Positions 7,650-15,934 of a DNA stretch of 32,192 nt are shown here, one piece after another. The DNA is from Gammaproteobacteria bacterium (GTDB taxonomy: Bacteria; Pseudomonadota; Gammaproteobacteria; SZUA-229), in assembly GCA_026196545.1 (NCBI GenBank), contig JAPHSZ010000068.1, positions 1 to 32,192 on the forward strand, read 5' to 3'. A program made the position numbers and the translations under genes. The stretch's first letter is position 1; each line of letters opens with the position of its first letter. The notes under the pieces are model-generated. The model was not told the origin of the DNA and searched no databases. It was given only the letters and a program-made list of their open reading frames with translations.

Positions 7650-9911
7650 ATGTTGAGTAAAGAACTTGAAGCGTCGTTGAATGAAGCATTTAGCGAAGCG
7701 CGTGACAAGCGTCACGAATACATAACAGTCGAACATTTATTGTTGGCGCTGCTGGACAATAGCAGTGCTAATTCGGTGCTGCAGGCCTGCGGTGCTGATC
7801 TCAACCTGCTGGCGAGTGAGCTGCGCGAATACCTGGAAAAACACACCCCTGTTTTTGGCGATGTGGTTGGCGGTGAAGTACAGCCTACATTGGGCTTCCA
7901 ACGTGTTTTGCAACGCGCTGTTTTCCATGTGCAGTCTTCGGGTAAAAAAGAAGTCGTCGGTGCCAACGTGCTGGTTGCCATGTTTGGTGAGCAGGAATCA
8001 CAGGCGGTTTACCTGCTTAGCCAGCAGAATATCAATCGCCTTGATATTGTTAATTACATTTCACACGGCATTACCAAGGTATCAGATGATCTTGAAGAGC
8101 TGGATGCCTTTACGCAGGAAGACCAAACTAATGACCCTGACCAGCAACCGCTGGAGAATTTCACTACCAATTTGAATCAACGTGCCATGCAGGGCCATAT
8201 AGATCCGCTGATTGGGCGTGATGATGAAATAGAACGCACTATACAGACACTGTGTCGCCGTAGAAAAAATAATCCCCTGCTGGTGGGTGAGGCCGGTGTC
8301 GGTAAAACTGCACTGGCTGAAGGTCTGGCAAAAAGAATTGTTGATAAAGAAGTGCCCGAAGTATTGAATGACTGCACCATTTATTCACTGGATCTGGGTG
8401 CGCTGGTTGCCGGCACCAAATATCGCGGTGACTTTGAGAAACGCCTGAAGGCGGTACTGAAAAATTTAAAACAGCGTAAAGGTTCAATTTTATTTATCGA
8501 TGAAATTCACACTATCATCGGTGCGGGTTCAGCATCGGGCGGGGTGATGGATGCGTCTAACCTGATCAAACCGGTGCTGGCTTCCGGTGAACTGAAATGC
8601 ATCGGTTCGACGACCTACAGTGAATTCCGCAGTATTTTTGAAAAAGACCACGCACTGGCGCGTCGTTTCCAGAAGATTGACCTGCCCGAGCCCAGTATTG
8701 AAGAAACCATCGATATTCTAAAAGGCCTGAAAACGCGTTTTGAAGAGCATCACGATGTGAAGTACAGCAATAATGCATTGCGTTCAGCGGCCGAATTGTC
8801 CGAGCGTTATATTACCGATCGGTTCCTGCCAGACAAGGCGATTGATGTGATTGATGAAGCCGGTGCGCACCGTCAGTTAAACAGCAAGTCAAGCAAGGCC
8901 TCGATTAATGTGCACGACATTGAAGCCATTGTTGCCAAGATTGCACGCATACCGCCTAAAACGGTATCGACTTCTGATACCGAAGTGTTGAAAAATCTTG
9001 ATCGTGATTTGAATCTGGTGGTATTTGGACAGGGTGATGCTATTGAGTCATTATCAACCGCGATTCGTATGTCACGCTCCGGTCTGGGTAACCCTGACAA
9101 ACCAATCGGGTCATTTCTGTTTACCGGCCCAACGGGCGTGGGCAAAACCGAAGTCTGTAATCAACTGGCTAATATTATGGGTGTAGAGCTGGTGCGTTTT
9201 GATATGTCTGAATACATGGAGCGGCATACTGTTTCCAGGTTGATCGGCGCACCTCCCGGTTATGTTGGTTTTGATGATGGTGGTCTTTTAACCGAAGCTA
9301 TCAAAAAACAGCCGCATTCAGTCCTGTTGCTCGACGAAATCGAAAAAGCGCATCCGGAAGTGTTCAATATCCTGTTGCAGGTGATGGATCACGGTACGCT
9401 CACCGATAGTAATGGTCGCAAAACAGATTTCAGAAATGTGATTCTCATTATGACTTCTAATGCGGGTGCGCAAATGATGGACAGGCGTTCCATGGGCTTC
9501 ACCGAGCAGAAACATGAGCTTGATGGTGCTGAAGAACTGAAGAAAATTTTCACGCCGGAATTCAGAAACCGTCTGGATGCTATAGTGCAATTTGGCCCGC
9601 TGGATGCTGCAACACTGTCACACGTGGTCGATAAATTCCTGGTTGAGCTTGAGACCCAGCTGGATGCCAAAAAAGTTTCAATTAATGTTGATGATGACGC
9701 CAGAAAATGGCTGGCTGAAAAAGGTTATGATCCAAAGATGGGCGCAAGACCCATGGCACGCGTTATTCAGGATTACCTTAAAAAGCCACTGGCCAATGCT
9801 TTGCTGTTTGGTGAATTATTACACGGCGGTAAGGTTAAGGTTTCAGTGAAAGATGGTGAACTGGATATACAGACAGAATCAACTTCGCAACCGAAGGCGG
9901 AAGAGGCCTGA
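7650..9911 (+). CDS. clpA: ClpA, ATPase subunit of ClpAP protease
   Basis: AAA+ unfoldase that forms hexamers and feeds proteins to ClpP. The product is 753 residues (E. coli 758). Domains in order: double Clp-N repeat (1-140), acidic linker, first AAA module with Walker A GEAGVGKT near residue 213 and Walker B ILFIDEIH, then the second module with GPTGVGKT near residue 492 and VLLLDEIEKAHPEV, followed by the C-terminal D2 small domain (KGYDPKMGARPMARVIQDYL). Shine-Dalgarno AGAGG at 7638-7642. The order clpS-clpA is standard, and a strong bidirectional terminator follows. No clpP is in the window, as expected for gammaproteobacteria where it sits elsewhere. Confidence 0.97.
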   Translation: MLSKELEASLNEAFSEARDKRHEYITVEHLLLALLDNSSANSVLQACGADLNLLASELREYLEKHTPVFGDVVGGEVQPTLGFQRVLQRAVFHVQSSGKKEVVGANVLVAMFGEQESQAVYLLSQQNINRLDIVNYISHGITKVSDDLEELDAFTQEDQTNDPDQQPLENFTTNLNQRAMQGHIDPLIGRDDEIERTIQTLCRRRKNNPLLVGEAGVGKTALAEGLAKRIVDKEVPEVLNDCTIYSLDLGALVAGTKYRGDFEKRLKAVLKNLKQRKGSILFIDEIHTIIGAGSASGGVMDASNLIKPVLASGELKCIGSTTYSEFRSIFEKDHALARRFQKIDLPEPSIEETIDILKGLKTRFEEHHDVKYSNNALRSAAELSERYITDRFLPDKAIDVIDEAGAHRQLNSKSSKASINVHDIEAIVAKIARIPPKTVSTSDTEVLKNLDRDLNLVVFGQGDAIESLSTAIRMSRSGLGNPDKPIGSFLFTGPTGVGKTEVCNQLANIMGVELVRFDMSEYMERHTVSRLIGAPPGYVGFDDGGLLTEAIKKQPHSVLLLDEIEKAHPEVFNILLQVMDHGTLTDSNGRKTDFRNVILIMTSNAGAQMMDRRSMGFTEQKHELDGAEELKKIFTPEFRNRLDAIVQFGPLDAATLSHVVDKFLVELETQLDAKKVSINVDDDARKWLAEKGYDPKMGARPMARVIQDYLKKPLANALLFGELLHGGKVKVSVKDGELDIQTESTSQPKAEEA

Positions 9912-9968
9912 TTTTTTAGTTTGCTGCCTGTTTTTTTGATATGGAACAACATTCCATTTCGTTAAAAT

Positions 9969-9998
9969 AAAAAAGCCTGTCATTTGACAGGCTTTTTT
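9969..9998. terminator. Bidirectional rho-independent terminator between clpA and infA
   Basis: A-run of six, stem GCCTGTC / GACAGGC (9975-9981 and 9986-9992) with a four-base loop ATTT, then a T-run of six (9993-9998). The symmetry with A and T runs on both flanks makes it work in both directions, fitting the convergent clpA (plus) and infA (minus). Confidence 0.92.
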
Positions 9999-10019
9999 AT
10001 GTATTCAAATTAAATAAAA

Positions 10020-10238
10020 TTACTTGGCGCGATATACAATGCGGCCTTTTTCCAGATCGTAGGGAGTCAGTTCAACTGTTACCTGGTCACCTGTCATGAT
10101 GCGAATGTAATGTTTGCGCATTTTTCCAGAGATGTGTGCAATGACCACGTGGCCATTTTCAAGTTCAACTCGGAACATTGTGTTGGGAAGTGTCTCAATG
10201 ACGGTGCCTTCCATTTGTATTGCTTCTTCTTTTGCCAT
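10020..10238 (-). CDS. infA: Translation initiation factor IF-1
   Basis: IF-1 is an OB-fold protein that binds the ribosomal A site during initiation. The 72-residue product has the complete family sequence pattern: [54 protein letters not shown], and the ending KGRIVYR. Its position beside clpA in convergent orientation is a common gammaproteobacterial arrangement. The gene ends 22 bases from the shared bidirectional terminator. Confidence 0.98.
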   Translation of the reverse strand: MAKEEAIQMEGTVIETLPNTMFRVELENGHVVIAHISGKMRKHYIRIMTGDQVTVELTPYDLEKGRIVYRAK

Positions 10239-10280
10239 GTTTTACCGGTGTCTGTTTCAGGGTTGTGCTAAAGCGTTGTA

Positions 10281-10308
10281 ATTATCGTTAATTCCTGGCT
10301 GAACGCAA
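10281..10308 (-). promoter_or_regulatory. Candidate infA promoter
   Basis: On the minus strand TTGCGT (10308-10303) and GATAAT (10286-10281) are separated by 16 bases, a plausible sigma-70 pair 42 bases upstream of the infA start. It sits in the 101-base gap between infA and the upstream M23 peptidase gene. Confidence 0.4.
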
Positions 10309-10339
10309 GTGTTTTAATGGTTTTTGGTGGATAAAGTTT

Positions 10340-11203
10340 TCAGGGGTAAGCGCTCATCTGTGGTTTTTCAGTCGGCTGATCAGGGCGTTTTGGCAGCATA
10401 TAGATGGGGTCGATCAGGGTTTTATTGGCAAACACAGCGAAGTGCAGATGTGGGCCGGTGGAGCGGCCGGTCTGGCCTACGGCACCAATGCGTTCTCCCT
10501 GTTTGACGGTGTCACCGGGTTTAACATCAATGTGATCCATGTGGGCGTACAGGCTGATGATGCCCTGTCCATGGTCAATGAATACCATGTTGCCGCTAAA
10601 GAAGAAATCTCCAGCATCGATTACCGTGCCATCGGCGGTGGCCCTGACTGGCGTGCCGGTATTGGCGGCGATGTCCAGGCCATTGTGAGGACGGCGTTCC
10701 TGTCCATTGAAAAAACGACGCAGGCCGAATACGCTACTGATGTGGCCTTCGGTGGGCCATATGAAATCGACTTTGGGTATGGAGTCTGTTCGTATGGTTT
10801 TGGCTTTTTGCTTGCGAATGCGTTCTTTTTTAATTCGTACCATGTCCTCTTCGTTTGGATTCACCTTGCGTTTGTTCTTGATGGTGAGGTGCTGCTCCTG
10901 ATATTTTTTATCTTTGACTGTGACGCGGGTGTTCAGGGTGATACCCGTATGGTGTTTGATTGAGAATTGGTAATTTCCCGGTTTGGCGTCAAGCGGTATG
11001 CCGGCCATGGCGACCCAAGTGTTTTTATAGGGAAAGACGGCGATTTGTTTGTTGTCAAAAGTGACTTTCGTGCCTTCCTGGTAATCTGGCAAGGCGAGCA
11101 GGGCGATGCCACCCGGCACCAGCGCTTTTTCAGGGTAGGCTTCTGCCATTGCAGGGAATATCAGGCACAAGAGCAGAGGCAGGAAATGGAATTTGTGATG
11201 CAT
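10340..11203 (-). CDS. M23-family zinc metallopeptidase, probable periplasmic peptidoglycan endopeptidase
   Basis: Secreted protein of 287 residues with an N-terminal signal peptide (about residues 1-22, ending AMAEA). Residues 23-110 form a beta-rich region, 110-145 a lysine/arginine-rich linker, and 150-270 the LytM/M23 domain. The zinc ligands and active-site residues are present: H173 and D177 in HNGLDIA, H221 in SLYAHMDH, and H252/H254 in GPHLHF. The domain is therefore expected to be catalytically active and to cleave peptide cross-links in the cell wall, unlike degenerate EnvC/NlpD types. It is divergent from the aminotransferase gene and upstream of infA on the same strand. Confidence 0.9.
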   Translation of the reverse strand: MHHKFHFLPLLLCLIFPAMAEAYPEKALVPGGIALLALPDYQEGTKVTFDNKQIAVFPYKNTWVAMAGIPLDAKPGNYQFSIKHHTGITLNTRVTVKDKKYQEQHLTIKNKRKVNPNEEDMVRIKKERIRKQKAKTIRTDSIPKVDFIWPTEGHISSVFGLRRFFNGQERRPHNGLDIAANTGTPVRATADGTVIDAGDFFFSGNMVFIDHGQGIISLYAHMDHIDVKPGDTVKQGERIGAVGQTGRSTGPHLHFAVFANKTLIDPIYMLPKRPDQPTEKPQMSAYP

Positions 11204-11318
11204 TTTTGTATTTTACAAATATATTGCTGTTGCTTAAAGCTTACATTGTTTCCAGACTGTTTGGCTAAACTGATATAGTATGTGTTTTCTTAAAATGCAG
11301 CTTTAAATTGAATTATAA
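11204..11318. promoter_or_regulatory. Divergent promoter region with an extended -10
   Basis: Gap of 115 bases between the M23 peptidase (minus) and the aminotransferase (plus). TGATATAGT at 11271-11279 is an extended -10 element reading toward the aminotransferase; no good -35 is present at standard spacing, which extended -10 promoters tolerate. Nothing equally clear is seen for the minus strand. Confidence 0.35.
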
Positions 11319-12464
11319 ATGAGCCGAGCAGAAACAATTCCACCTTTTCACGTCATGGATTTGCTGGCGCGTGCCAGAAAGCTGGAAGCTGAAGGCCAGT
11401 CGATTGTTCATCTTGAAGTGGGTGAGCCGGATTTTGCCACCGCCAGACCGATTGTTGATGCCGGTATTCAGGCATTACGCCAGCTAAAAACCAATTATAC
11501 AGCGGCGACCGGTCTGCCGGAATTGCGCCAGGCGATTGCGGACCATTACCGGCACAAATACAATCTGGAAATTAATCCACGTCGTGTTGTGGTTACGCCG
11601 GGCGCCTCGGGTGCTCTGCAACTGGCCCTGTCGGTGTTGACGGATGCGGGCGACAGTATTTTGCTGACTGATCCCAGCTACCCGTGTAATCGAAATATCG
11701 CCCAGGTACTGGGTGTTAACAGTATCCATGTGCCAGTCGGCGCAGAGACGCAATACCAGTTTGTTGCTTCACTCATTGGCGAGCACTGGCAGGACAATAC
11801 TCGTGCCGCGATGGTGGCCAGCCCTTCAAATCCGACGGGCACGTTAATTGAACGCGGTGTAATGCAGGGGGTGTTCGAAGCGGTAAAGAAAAAGCATGGC
11901 CACCTGATCGTTGATGAAATTTATCAGGGGCTGGTTTACGATGCCGAAGAATACACCGCGCTGGCATTGTCGGAAGAGATGTTTGTGATCAACAGTTTCT
12001 CAAAATATTTTGGTATGACCGGCTGGCGCATTGGCTGGATGGTGGTGCCCGAGCAATTTGTCGATGTGGTTGATCGTGTTGCGCAGAATATTTTTCTGGC
12101 GCCACCAACCATTTCGCAATACGCAGCGCTGGTCGCTTTTGAGCCAGACACCGATGAAATTCTGCAACGCCGGGTTGCCATGTTCAGGGAGCGTCGTGAT
12201 TATTTGTTGCCACTGCTGGAAGAAGCCGGTTTTAAAATTCCAGTGCAGCCGCAGGGCGCATTTTATATCTATGCAGATTGCAGTGCGATTACCGATGATT
12301 CATTTCAGTGGACCAAAGACCTGCTCGAAAAAGAAGGCGTGGCGGTAACGCCGGGTATCGATTTTGGTGAGTTTGAAGCCAATACGCACGTGCGTTTTTC
12401 TTACACACGTTCGGTGGATGAGTTGAAGCGGGCGATGTGCCGGATTACAAGATTTATAAAATAA
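11319..12464 (+). CDS. Class I/II pyridoxal-phosphate aminotransferase
   Basis: Fold-type I PLP enzyme, 381 residues, close in length to aspartate/tyrosine aminotransferase-like proteins. Marks include VHLEVGEPDF near residue 30, NYTAATGLPELRQAIA, TPGASGALQLAL (phosphate-binding loop), SPSNPTGT (the conserved Asn contacting PLP), VDEIYQGLVY (Asp and Tyr of the cofactor site), the Schiff-base lysine K229 in SFSKYFGMTGWRIGW, and the substrate-carboxylate arginine in HVRFSYTRS near the end. The amino-acid substrate cannot be read from the sequence. It is followed by a DUF2797 gene after 25 bases, probably in the same transcript. Confidence 0.88.
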   Translation: MSRAETIPPFHVMDLLARARKLEAEGQSIVHLEVGEPDFATARPIVDAGIQALRQLKTNYTAATGLPELRQAIADHYRHKYNLEINPRRVVVTPGASGALQLALSVLTDAGDSILLTDPSYPCNRNIAQVLGVNSIHVPVGAETQYQFVASLIGEHWQDNTRAAMVASPSNPTGTLIERGVMQGVFEAVKKKHGHLIVDEIYQGLVYDAEEYTALALSEEMFVINSFSKYFGMTGWRIGWMVVPEQFVDVVDRVAQNIFLAPPTISQYAALVAFEPDTDEILQRRVAMFRERRDYLLPLLEEAGFKIPVQPQGAFYIYADCSAITDDSFQWTKDLLEKEGVAVTPGIDFGEFEANTHVRFSYTRSVDELKRAMCRITRFIK

Positions 12465-12489
12465 ACTTTTAAATGTTCAGGGTATTTTA

Positions 12490-13308
12490 GTGCAGGGCAA
12501 TATAAAAAAAATGAAAGTAGCGCTGGCTTCGCCAGTTAATTATCACTTGCCGATAGGTGATGAACTGATTTCCATGAATGAGCTGATTGGAAAAAAAATA
12601 TTGCTTGAGCACAGTGGTGAAATCAACTGTGTCTCCTGCGGTAGGAAAACCAGTAAGAGTTATGCGCAGGGGCACTGTTATCCCTGTTTCAGGGATCTGG
12701 CTGAATGCGACATGTGTATTATGAAACCGGAAACCTGTCACTATGATGCGGGAACCTGTCGCGAGCCCGAATGGGGTGAGCAGCACTGTATGCAGGTGCA
12801 TTACGTATACCTGGCGAATTCGTCGGGTGTAAAAGTGGGGATCACCCGTGGCACACAAATTCCTACACGCTGGATCGATCAGGGTGCGGGCCAGGCCTTG
12901 CCCATTTTTAAAGTGGCAACCCGATTGCAATCGGGCTTGCTTGAAGTGGAATTAAAAAAACACGTTTCGGATCGCACCGACTGGCGCAAGATGCTCAAGG
13001 GGTCACCTGACTCAATCAGCCTGGCGGAGGTGCGAGATCGAATCGTGGCTGAGTCAGCTTCGGTCATCGATGAATTAAAACAACAATTCGGTGCCGATGC
13101 GATTGAGTTTTTACCTGATGCTGAACAGCTTGAAATTCAATATCCCATTGCCAATCATCCCGAGAAGGTCAAGTCGCTGAATTTTGACAAGCAGGAAAAA
13201 ATTGAAGGTGTTTTGCAGGGTATTAAGGGGCAATACCTGGTTCTGGATTGCGGTGTGCTCAATATCCGTAAGTTTTCAGGTTATAACCTGGCCCTGTCCG
13301 TGCAATAA
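12490..13308 (+). CDS. DUF2797 family protein, cysteine-rich (zinc-binding likely)
   Basis: Product of 272 residues from GTG at 12490. This start has a Shine-Dalgarno AGGG seven bases upstream, and its N-terminus GNIKKM matches the family's usual opening better than the ATG at 12511 would. Residues about 46-100 contain many cysteines and histidines in CxxC-type pairs (CVSCGRK, CYPCFRD, CDMCIMKPETC, GTC, EQHC), which look like zinc-binding knuckles. Residues about 103-132 (HYVYLANSSGVKVGITR ... RWIDQGA) resemble a GIY-YIG-like strand pattern, so a nucleic-acid-related role is possible but unproven. It follows the aminotransferase and precedes cysE. Family function unknown. Confidence 0.8.
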   Translation: MQGNIKKMKVALASPVNYHLPIGDELISMNELIGKKILLEHSGEINCVSCGRKTSKSYAQGHCYPCFRDLAECDMCIMKPETCHYDAGTCREPEWGEQHCMQVHYVYLANSSGVKVGITRGTQIPTRWIDQGAGQALPIFKVATRLQSGLLEVELKKHVSDRTDWRKMLKGSPDSISLAEVRDRIVAESASVIDELKQQFGADAIEFLPDAEQLEIQYPIANHPEKVKSLNFDKQEKIEGVLQGIKGQYLVLDCGVLNIRKFSGYNLALSVQ

Positions 13309-13371
13309 TACCCGGCTAAGTGTCTGCTTTTAATCTATATTCTCAGGTACATATAACAAGAGGAATTAGTC

Positions 13372-14163
13372 ATCAGTTTACGAGAAGATATTCGCTGCGT
13401 TTTTGATCGCGACCCCGCGGCACGCCACACTTTAGAGGTGTTGACGGCCTATCCCGGTTTGCACGCCCTGATCATGCATCGCTTTAATCACTGGTTGTGG
13501 AATCTGGGACTGAAATGGCTGGCGCGTTTTTTTGCGCATATCGCTCGCTGGTTTACCGGTATTGAGATTCATCCGGGTGCGACCATCGGGCGTCGCTTTT
13601 TTATCGACCACGGCATGGGTGTGGTGATTGGTGAAACTGCTGAAATTGGTGACGACTGTACGCTTTATCATGGCGTCACGCTTGGTGGTACCAGCTGGAA
13701 TAAGGGCAAACGCCATCCAACCTTGATGGACAACGTGGTGGTAGGTGCCGGTGCCAAGGTGCTGGGCCCGATTACCATTAGCTCGGGCGTGCGTATTGGT
13801 TCGAATGCGGTGATAACCCATGATGTGCCTGAAAACGGCACCGTGGTTGGCGTGCCGGGGCGGCTTGTTCGCAAAACCCGGCAACAGGATAGTGCAAATC
13901 AGGAAAAACGCGATGCTATCGCTGAAAAAATGGGTTTTGATGCCTATGGTGCCACCAAAGAAGCCCCTGACCCGGTGGCGACAGCAATCAACCGCATGCT
14001 TGACCATATCCACGCCATGGACGAAAAAATGGAGACCATGTGCGGGGCGTTGAAGCACCTCGGCACTGAGATTGATGTCAGTAATCTGCCCGATCTTGGG
14101 CCCTGCAGTATTTCGTCCTCTGAGGATAGTGAAGATGAGCCCCAGAAGATCGAAGGTGAATAG
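13372..14163 (+). CDS. cysE: CysE, serine O-acetyltransferase (apparent ATC start)
   Basis: Converts serine and acetyl-CoA to O-acetylserine, the acceptor for sulfide in cysteine synthesis. The body is a left-handed beta-helix of hexapeptide repeats ([25 protein letters not shown] ... [12 protein letters not shown] ... VRIGSNAVI), with the catalytic-site GVTLGGT and the active-site His in FIDHGMG. The first ATG/GTG/TTG-type start in frame is GTG at 13438. However, conserved family residues [18 protein letters not shown] are encoded upstream of it, back to ATC at 13372, seven bases after the Shine-Dalgarno AAGAGGA (13358-13364). The frame is closed by TAA at 13354. I therefore place the start at 13372 (263 residues) and flag the missing ATG. 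The stop lies within the IscR-box region of iscR, and cysE before iscR supplies cysteine to the desulfurases. Confidence 0.9.
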   Translation: MSLREDIRCVFDRDPAARHTLEVLTAYPGLHALIMHRFNHWLWNLGLKWLARFFAHIARWFTGIEIHPGATIGRRFFIDHGMGVVIGETAEIGDDCTLYHGVTLGGTSWNKGKRHPTLMDNVVVGAGAKVLGPITISSGVRIGSNAVITHDVPENGTVVGVPGRLVRKTRQQDSANQEKRDAIAEKMGFDAYGATKEAPDPVATAINRMLDHIHAMDEKMETMCGALKHLGTEIDVSNLPDLGPCSISSSEDSEDEPQKIEGE

Positions 14164-14184
14164 TTGACTAAAATAGTCGGAAAT
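14160..14184 (+). promoter_or_regulatory. IscR type-1 binding site, first copy
   Basis: This 25-base stretch fits the known IscR type-1 (Fe-S-IscR) consensus closely: ATAG, TTGACT, AAAAT, AGTCGG, with only the next two or so positions off. It overlaps the cysE stop codon TAG (14161-14163) and lies just upstream of the iscR promoter -35. Autorepression of iscR by [2Fe-2S]-IscR is the known role of such sites. Confidence 0.8.
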
Positions 14185-14185
14185 A

Positions 14186-14219
14186 ATACTTGACTAAATT
14201 ACTAGGGATTAGGTAAAAT
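14186..14219 (+). promoter_or_regulatory. iscR promoter overlapping a second, half-conserved IscR box
   Basis: A sigma-70 pair, TTGACT at 14190-14195 and TAAAAT at 14214-14219, is spaced by 18 bases, with iscR starting at 14255. The -35 lies inside a second type-1-like IscR site (14186-14210) whose left half ATACTTGACTAAATT fits the consensus but whose right half is degenerate. IscR binding here would block RNA polymerase directly. Confidence 0.75.
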
Positions 14220-14254
14220 TAGCCACAACTTATATAGAACTTGGGTAGTGGGTA

Positions 14255-14716
14255 ATGCGATTAACAACAAAAGGCCGTTATGCGGTCACCGCAGTCTTAG
14301 ATTTGGCTTTCCATCAGGAGAAAGGTCCTGTTTCGCTTGCTGCAATTTCAGAGCGACAGGATATCTCACTGTCTTATCTGGAGCAGTTATTTTCAAAATT
14401 ACGCCGCAATGACATCGTCGTTAGTACACGAGGTCCAGGCGGTGGTTATTCACTCAAACGTCCTACTGATGAGATCAGTGTCTCATCGATAATCATGGCT
14501 GTAGATGAAAGTGTAAAAATGTCTGCCTGTGATGCGGGTGAGGGCTGCCAGAATGTACATCGCTGTCTGACCCATGATCTCTGGCAGGATTTGAGTAATG
14601 AAATTAAAGGTTTTCTGGATGGAATAACACTGGCAGGGATGATGGAAAATAAGCGAGTTAAGGAAGTTTCAATTCGTCAGGATTCAATCAGCTCTGATGC
14701 TGATGCGGCTGCCTGA
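14255..14716 (+). CDS. iscR: IscR, [2Fe-2S] Rrf2-family regulator of Fe-S cluster synthesis
   Basis: Transcription regulator that senses Fe-S cluster supply; the holo form represses isc at type-1 sites. The 153-residue protein starts [18 protein letters not shown] and carries the winged helix ([21 protein letters not shown]) and wing [13 protein letters not shown]. Cluster ligands C92, C98, C104 and H107 are all present at the same numbering as E. coli IscR. It is the first gene of the isc operon and is preceded by two IscR boxes, so autoregulation is expected. The C-terminal tail is Ser/Asp/Ala-rich and variable. Confidence 0.97.
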   Translation: MRLTTKGRYAVTAVLDLAFHQEKGPVSLAAISERQDISLSYLEQLFSKLRRNDIVVSTRGPGGGYSLKRPTDEISVSSIIMAVDESVKMSACDAGEGCQNVHRCLTHDLWQDLSNEIKGFLDGITLAGMMENKRVKEVSIRQDSISSDADAAA

Positions 14717-14739
14717 ATTCCAGCAGGCTAACGAAAAGC

Positions 14740-15891
14740 ATGGCGGTTTATTTTGATCATAATGCAACCACGCCATTGCATGAGAAGGCGCTTGAGGCAA
14801 TGCAGCCTTATATGGAGGCGATTTATGGCAACCCATCAAGCCTGCATCGTTTTGGACGATTACAGCGCGACGCCATAGAGCAGGCGCGTGAACAGGTTGC
14901 AGCGCTGATGGGTGCGCAGTCATCGCAGGTGGTTTTTACCAGCGGTGGCACTGAAGCAAATAATTTGATGCTCAAGGGATTGTGTATCGATGCAGGTGTG
15001 CAGCGAATTGCAGTCAGCGAAATTGAGCATATGTCGCTGTTACAACCGGCTGCAACGCTAGCTGATTCCGGCTGTGCTGTGGACAGGATAGCCGTTAATG
15101 AACAGGGGCTGGTGACGCAGGCATCGCTGAAGCAGGTGATAAAAGATGACACGGCACTGGTTTCGGTGATGGCCGCGAACAACGAAACTGGTGCGCTACA
15201 GGATATTAAAAAGCTGGCCGCACAGGCAAGGGCGAACGGGGCATGGTTTCACACCGATGCTTCACAAATCGCCGGTAAGCTGGCTTTTAGCTTCGAGCAA
15301 ACAGGTGTGCACGCGATGACCCTGTCGGCTCACAAGTTGTACGGGCCATTGGGTGCGGGGGCTTTGATTGTTGACAAACAGTTGCCTATGCATTCATTGA
15401 CGCAGGGTGGCTCACAGGAAAAAGGTTTGAGAGCAGGTACCGAGAACGTGCCTGCGATTGTTGGTTTTGGTATGGCAGCTGAGCTGGCCATGCAGGCAAT
15501 GGATGAACGCGCTGATCACGTAAGAACTTTACGTGATGCACTGGAAAAACTGTTGCAGCAGTTTGATCAGGTAAAAGTTTTTGCCAATGAGGCCGGACGT
15601 TTGCCAAACACATTGCAGATGGGTGTGCAGGACTTTGATGGTGAAACACTGTTGATGGAACTGGATCGGCGTGGTTTTGCGGTATCCAGCGGCTCGGCCT
15701 GTACCAGTGGCAAGACAGAGCCCAGCCATGTGCTAAAGGCGATGGCGATACCGGATGAACTGGCGACCAGTGCTGTTCGCATCAGTTTTGGCCGGGCCAA
15801 CACCATGGAAGAAGTTGAACGCTTTGTCGAAGCCCTGGAACAGATTTTAGGATTAAAAAGTTCAGCTGTCATGATGGCCGCGAACTTGTAA
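14740..15891 (+). CDS. Second (NifS/IscS-like) cysteine desulfurase, paralogue of iscS
   Basis: PLP enzyme that removes sulfur from cysteine as an enzyme-bound persulfide; 383 residues. Marks are YFDHNATTPLH, SGGTEANNLMLKG, HTDASQIAGK, the PLP lysine in LSAHKLYGPLGAG, GTENVPAIVG, and the catalytic C321 in [14 protein letters not shown]. It is clearly distinct from the adjacent IscS: shorter, with a GSQEKGLRAGTEN loop and no IEWAAH-type tail that in IscS contacts IscU. It sits between iscR and iscS, in the same transcript, 23 bases after iscR. It may supply sulfur to another acceptor, or be a duplicate retained for dosage; which is not shown. Confidence 0.9.
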   Translation: MAVYFDHNATTPLHEKALEAMQPYMEAIYGNPSSLHRFGRLQRDAIEQAREQVAALMGAQSSQVVFTSGGTEANNLMLKGLCIDAGVQRIAVSEIEHMSLLQPAATLADSGCAVDRIAVNEQGLVTQASLKQVIKDDTALVSVMAANNETGALQDIKKLAAQARANGAWFHTDASQIAGKLAFSFEQTGVHAMTLSAHKLYGPLGAGALIVDKQLPMHSLTQGGSQEKGLRAGTENVPAIVGFGMAAELAMQAMDERADHVRTLRDALEKLLQQFDQVKVFANEAGRLPNTLQMGVQDFDGETLLMELDRRGFAVSSGSACTSGKTEPSHVLKAMAIPDELATSAVRISFGRANTMEEVERFVEALEQILGLKSSAVMMAANL

Positions 15892-15934
15892 GTGAATTAA
15901 AGCAGCAAGATTAACGTAACAGAAGAGTTGAATT

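Noticed and set aside
10442-10963. 173-codon plus-strand frame across the M23 peptidase
   Set aside because: Antisense to a gene with all catalytic residues intact; no domain of its own.
13432-14058. Long antisense open frame (208 codons) across cysE
   Set aside because: It lies opposite a confidently identified enzyme, has no recognisable domain and no Shine-Dalgarno.
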